Assembly (NCBI RefSeq): GCF_023073355.1
Contig: NZ_JADPJI010000011.1
Coordinates: 186,001 to 250,000, forward strand
Length of the DNA stretch: 64,000 bases
Direction of reading: 5' to 3'
DNA from: Bradyrhizobium sp. 199
Lineage (GTDB): Bacteria > Pseudomonadota > Alphaproteobacteria > Rhizobiales > Xanthobacteraceae
How positions within the stretch are numbered: position 1 is the stretch's first letter; every line of letters begins with the position of its first letter. Shown piece by piece: positions 60,745 through 64,000 of the stretch. The notes beneath the pieces were generated by a model. It did not search any database and had not been told where the DNA came from. It saw nothing but the letters and a program-made list of their open reading frames with translations. Made by a program: the position numbers and the translations under genes.

Positions 60745-60974
60745 CGGACTGTGATGTGGGGGCGAGGTTGTAAGAGCCCAGTGGTCCGCCCATTCCATGG
60801 CCGTTCATCTTCCCCGATTACAATTTGTTTCACGTACGCCACACCGGTTCCATCTTCCCGGCCTAATTCGGCCCCGGATGACTTCCTAAAATTTGGGTAA
60901 GCGGGTCCACAGGTAAGGAATTCGCAAGCAATGAAAGTTACCAAATGGTCAACCGAGACTGGAGTATTTGAGCC

Positions 60975-61964
60975 GTGAGCGAACCAATGCCCGAGCAGGC
61001 CGTCCAGGATACTGCCGCCGTTCAAGCGACTGCGCCGCAGGCCGTCGAGGCTGCCGGCATCGAGGCCCCCTCGATTGCCCCCGACCACGAGACGCCGCCC
61101 AAAGCTGATCCGGTCGAGCCCGATCCGGTCAGGGTCGAGCCGCCTAAAATCGAGGCGTCGAAGATCGAAGTGCCGAAGTTCGAAGCCAAAGCCGAGACCA
61201 GCTCCGAGCCAAAGCCCGGAAAGCTCATCGTCATGGCGCCCTCGGAGCGGTCCTGGGACCGCGAGGATGCCTCGCATGTGAAGGTGGACGAGCCGCGCGA
61301 GACCGGCGGCAAGCGCCGCTTGTCGGCGATGGCCGCGGTGGTGGCGATTGCCGCCAGCGTCGGCGCGATCAGCGGCGCGCTCGCGACCGCCGGCATGATG
61401 CACTTCGCAGCCCCTGCGCCGGTGCAGGTCGCCGACACCAGCGCGCTGGATGCTTCGGTCGCGCGGATCGATGCCGACCTTGTCGCGCTGAAGGCCAATG
61501 TCGAGCACAGCTCGAAAATCGCGGTAAGCCAGTCCAATCGCGCCAATGACCGCCTCGACAAGCTCGAGAAGGCGCAGGCCGAGCCGATGGCCAAGATCGC
61601 AAAACTGTCGGAGACCGTCGACAGGCTCCGCGCCACGCCGCCCGCCGCCCCGGCGCAGGCTGCAGCCGCAACGCCCGCCAAGGAGACCACCGGCTCGATC
61701 GCGCCGACCGAGGTTGCAGCCGCCGCCGCCGCAACGGCCCCACTGCCGGTCGCGCCCAAGACCGAAGTCGGCCGTCTCCCGACGGTCGAGGGCTGGAGAC
61801 TGCGCAACGCCGCCAATGGCGGTGCGCTGATCGAGGGCCGCGACGGCCTCTACGAGGTCTATCCCGGCGATCCCATCCCAGGCCTTGGCCGCGTCGACGC
61901 GATCCGCCGCCAGGACGGCCGCTGGGTGGTCATCACCAGCAAGGGCCTGATCGTCGCGCGCTGA
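60975..61964 (+). CDS. Membrane-anchored Pro/Ala-rich coiled-coil protein
   Basis: A 329-residue protein. It has a Pro/Glu/Ala-rich cytosolic N-terminus (about 1-110), one transmembrane helix (about 117-140, MAAVVAIAASVGAISGALATAG), a coiled-coil stretch (about 150-215), a Pro/Ala linker and a small C-terminal beta domain (GWRLRNAANGGALIEGRDGL to the end). I recognise no named family. Topology suggests an envelope or scaffold role. The start is GTG 60975 (GTG AGC GAA CCA); an ATG four codons later is possible. Confidence 0.75.
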   Translation: MSEPMPEQAVQDTAAVQATAPQAVEAAGIEAPSIAPDHETPPKADPVEPDPVRVEPPKIEASKIEVPKFEAKAETSSEPKPGKLIVMAPSERSWDREDASHVKVDEPRETGGKRRLSAMAAVVAIAASVGAISGALATAGMMHFAAPAPVQVADTSALDASVARIDADLVALKANVEHSSKIAVSQSNRANDRLDKLEKAQAEPMAKIAKLSETVDRLRATPPAAPAQAAAATPAKETTGSIAPTEVAAAAAATAPLPVAPKTEVGRLPTVEGWRLRNAANGGALIEGRDGLYEVYPGDPIPGLGRVDAIRRQDGRWVVITSKGLIVAR

Positions 61965-61984
61965 GCGGTCGATTTCCGTTCCCA

Positions 61985-62020
61985 AGGAGGCGCTTCACCA
62001 CTGTGTGAGGCGCCTTTTTG
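61985..62020 (+). terminator. Rho-independent terminator after the coiled-coil protein gene
   Basis: AGGCGCTTCAC and GTGAGGCGCCT form a nearly perfect stem separated by a short loop, followed directly by TTTTT. It starts about 20 bp after the stop at 61964. Confidence 0.85.
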
Positions 62021-62056
62021 CTTGAATAGGCATCCCAGCGCGGTGTTACCTGGGAC

Positions 62057-63583
62057 ATGAGCCGCGCGTTGCGAATTCTCGTTGCTGCCGCCGTGTTGTT
62101 TGGCGGCGCCGCCTCGCTATCGGCGGGGGAGACGGCGCAGCTGATGCGCGGCACGGCGATCACCGATCCCGATCTCCTGCGCAGGCTCGATGAGAACGAC
62201 GTGCTCACGATCTCGCGCCTGTTGTCGCCGGAACGGGAGGCGGGCCGTCCGCTGACGACCGACCTGCTGTTTTCGGAGCTGTCGCAGCTCAAGCAAATTC
62301 CGCTGGTGATCGACGCGGAGTTCGATCGCTACATCGCTCAGCGGAAGGCGGAATATCCAAGCGAGACCGTGGGCGTCGGCGAAGGTTTTGATGTGCAGCT
62401 GTTCGACCGGACTGTGCTGACATCTCCGAACACGCGCTTCGTGCTCGCCGGCATCGTCAACCGCATGGACCGCGCCTATGTCGCCGAAGAGTCCTGCGGC
62501 GAGATCCGGCTGATCTACCGGCTCGCGCGTTTCGAGGGCGGCAAGACCGCCACGCGCCTGCCGATGACGTTCAATCTGGTGATGAAGGCGAGGGATGCGC
62601 GCCAAACGAACGGCAACGGCAAGCCGATCGCTTGCGCCGAGGTCGCGCGGCGCTGGCTTGACAATGGCAATTGGCAAGAGCTGATCCGCGGTCGAGACGA
62701 CGCCTTGCTCGATCGGATCGAGACCAACATTCAAATCTCCATCGCGCCGAAATCGGCGCTGCACGACTTCCGCTCCGACTATCTGCTCAAGGTGTTCAAG
62801 TACGACGCGGCGACGAAACAGTTCGGGGAGGCGGTGCTGGAGAACCAGATCGACCGCGACCGCATCCTCTCCGACGAAGCGCTTCGGCGCGACTTCAAGG
62901 CCTGGCTGCTCGCACCCGAGAATTTGCGCGAGTTCGATCGCGGCACGGTGCTGATCCCCGAGAAATTTCTGGCCAGGGCCGCGGTAGTGCCCACACCCGC
63001 AGGCCTTGATGCCTCGGCGCTGCAGCCGGAGTTCGGCATGGTGCAAGGAGAAGGAAAAGGCGAGGGCCGCGACGACCCGGTCTTCACCGACAACGAGGTG
63101 GTCGGCGCGTTGAAGCAGGCAGCCGCGCGCGGGGACATGCAGAACATCCGCTCGGTCGCGGGGTTCCAGCGCCGTCTCAACGACGTCACCTGCTCAGGCT
63201 GCCACCAGACCCGCGGCATCGGCGGCTTCCATTTTCCCGGGGTCGACTGGCTCGCGGACAGGCCGGCCAACGCTTCTATCGTGCCGGCCTCGCCGCATTT
63301 TGTCGGCGACCAGGTGCGCCGCCGCGACATCCTGACGGCGTTTGCCGCGGGCAAACGCCCTGATTTCTCACGCGGATTTGCCAGCCGGCCGCAGACCCGC
63401 GGCAGCCGGGAGCTCGCCGGGAGCGAATATCAGGACGGCTGGGGCGCGCATTGTTCTCTCCAAGATGCGGGATCGGGAACGCCAGACAAGAGTTTTACGC
63501 CATGGAGCTGTGCTAACGGTCTCGCCTGTCAGGCTGCCGCGGCCTCACGCCGCATCGGCATGTGCTTCATCAAGACGCGCTAG
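62057..63583 (+). CDS. Secreted protein with a CxxCH haem-binding motif
   Basis: A 508-residue exported protein (signal peptide about 1-24, ILVAAAVLFGGAASLSAG). A single haem-c motif CSGCHQTRG lies at about residue 376. The C-terminus is Cys-rich (HCSLQD, WSCANGLACQ, GMCF). The first 350 residues resemble no family I can name. The position of the motif suggests a mono-haem cytochrome domain or a Cys pair in a periplasmic enzyme. The ATG follows the terminator at about 62020, so it has its own promoter. Confidence 0.75.
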   Translation: MSRALRILVAAAVLFGGAASLSAGETAQLMRGTAITDPDLLRRLDENDVLTISRLLSPEREAGRPLTTDLLFSELSQLKQIPLVIDAEFDRYIAQRKAEYPSETVGVGEGFDVQLFDRTVLTSPNTRFVLAGIVNRMDRAYVAEESCGEIRLIYRLARFEGGKTATRLPMTFNLVMKARDARQTNGNGKPIACAEVARRWLDNGNWQELIRGRDDALLDRIETNIQISIAPKSALHDFRSDYLLKVFKYDAATKQFGEAVLENQIDRDRILSDEALRRDFKAWLLAPENLREFDRGTVLIPEKFLARAAVVPTPAGLDASALQPEFGMVQGEGKGEGRDDPVFTDNEVVGALKQAAARGDMQNIRSVAGFQRRLNDVTCSGCHQTRGIGGFHFPGVDWLADRPANASIVPASPHFVGDQVRRRDILTAFAAGKRPDFSRGFASRPQTRGSRELAGSEYQDGWGAHCSLQDAGSGTPDKSFTPWSCANGLACQAAAASRRIGMCFIKTR

Positions 63584-63609
63584 ACCAGAACAAGCGATTT
63601 GGATCATTC

Positions 63610-63774
63610 ATGACGAATCCCGGCGAAGCCAACAAGGAGCGCAATCGCGATATTGCGCGCAATGAGGAAGCCAAGCAGGTCACCGGCAGCGCCCGCGTGA
63701 GCATCTGGGCGATCGCGACGGCCGTCATCGTCGGCGGTATCCTGTTCACGCTCGGCTGGATGTCGTGGAGGTAG
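63610..63774 (+). CDS. Small single-helix membrane protein
   Basis: A 54-residue protein: a charged N-terminal half (NPGEANKERNRDIARNEEAK) and one C-terminal transmembrane helix (about 31-52, VSIWAIATAVIVGGILFTLGW). ATG 63610 is chosen over a TTG-type extension back to 63562. It lies 26 bp after the CxxCH protein gene and could be in its operon. Function unknown. Confidence 0.65.
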   Translation: MTNPGEANKERNRDIARNEEAKQVTGSARVSIWAIATAVIVGGILFTLGWMSWR

Positions 63775-63787
63775 CCGCGTCCTTCTT

Positions 63788-63874
63788 CGTCAGGCCCGGG
63801 CTTGTCCCGGGCGTCCACGTTCTCCTCTCCGGGCTCAAAGACCGTGGATGGCCGCGACAAGCCCGGCCATGACG
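63788..63874. repeat. REP-like palindrome, family E
   Basis: CGTCAGGCCCGGGCTTGTC on the left is complementary to GACAAGCCCGGCCATGACG on the right with two mismatches, and GTCCACG pairs with CGTGGAT inside. It is located between the small membrane protein gene and the convergent partial gene at the window end. Confidence 0.8.
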
Positions 63875-63899
63875 GCGCTGAGGGTCCGGTGCGTAGCCC

Positions 63900-64000
63900 T
63901 CACTTCGCGTAATTCGTCATCCGCTTCCCCGGCAGCAGCTCATAGGCCGGCTTCCAGCCGGGCAGTGCGGCCATGCGCTCAAGCCAGGCTTGGATGGCAG
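63900..64000 (-). CDS. Probable glutathione S-transferase, C-terminus only
   Basis: The last 33 codons of a minus-strand gene whose start lies beyond the window. The sequence AIQAWLERMAALPGWKPAYE followed by LLPGKRMTNYAK fits the C-terminal helices of glutathione S-transferases, where the motif W..RM...PG is common. The family call rests on this short stretch only. Stop TGA at 63900-63902. Confidence 0.5.
   Translation of the reverse strand, partial: AIQAWLERMAALPGWKPAYELLPGKRMTNYAK

Overview
This 64 kb window is GC-rich chromosomal DNA from an alphaproteobacterium, most likely Bradyrhizobium or a close relative. The grounds are the dnaG-rpoD neighbourhood, an alphaproteobacterial RpoH, protein sequences typical of bradyrhizobia, and several families of intergenic palindromes recognised from those genomes. 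No database search was run, so names rest on motifs, length and recalled family resemblance. No phage, insertion sequence, CRISPR array or conjugation genes were seen. The window is a mosaic of core genes and small metabolic operons, with a few decayed genes.

Layout. 1-4090: the 3' part of dnaG, then rpoD and its terminator. 4126-9590: a small conserved protein, a four-helix SLATT/DUF4231-like membrane protein between two terminators, an MltB-type transglycosylase, an SDR oxidoreductase, a single-domain response regulator, a LysE exporter and a 23-residue lysine/alanine peptide gene. 9591-17300: a GGDEF cyclase, a secreted amidase, rpoH, an rluD-type pseudouridine synthase whose start codon overlaps that of a divergent gene, tRNA-Glu, a 2H phosphoesterase and a Tat-exported hydrolase. 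17377-18830 is a decay zone: a UPF0158 gene with a 3' frameshift, a higA antitoxin pseudogene with several frameshifts, and a long intergenic repeat with a perfect inverted repeat.

18930-34640: an amidohydrolase with a CobW metallochaperone; a tautomerase and a divergent TetR gene with two operator-like palindromes between them; an unrecognised two-gene operon; a chemoreceptor; then an AMP-forming ligase, a single-chain biotin-dependent acyl-CoA carboxylase and a sigma-54 activator, which look like one catabolic unit; and a luciferase-like monooxygenase with its flavin reductase. 34857-45475: dgoK-dgoA for the end of galactonate breakdown, a PoxB-type pyruvate oxidase, a tandem hotdog thioesterase, a ring-opening amidohydrolase (cyanurate/barbiturate type) followed by an amidase, and tex.

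45654-54971: a two-component system whose kinase has almost no periplasmic loop, convergent with a LuxR-type regulator that overlaps an HtrA-like gene lacking the catalytic His and Ser; then a Tat-exported VOC protein, a DHDPS-like lyase, an apparently active HtrA-type protease and an orphan molybdenum hydroxylase large subunit. 55081-58292: a three-gene enoyl-CoA hydratase and acyl-CoA dehydrogenase operon. 58582-60744: lemA and two TPM-domain genes. 60975-64000: a membrane-anchored coiled-coil protein, a secreted CxxCH protein, a small membrane protein and the C-terminus of a probable glutathione transferase.

The observations most worth follow-up are the pseudoprotease/LuxR overlap, the short-loop kinase beside it, the TetR operator pair, the single-chain carboxylase cluster, the ring-opening amidohydrolase pair, the SLATT protein with a broken ORF before it, and the two kinds of frameshift in the decay zone. 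None of these alone proves a new system.
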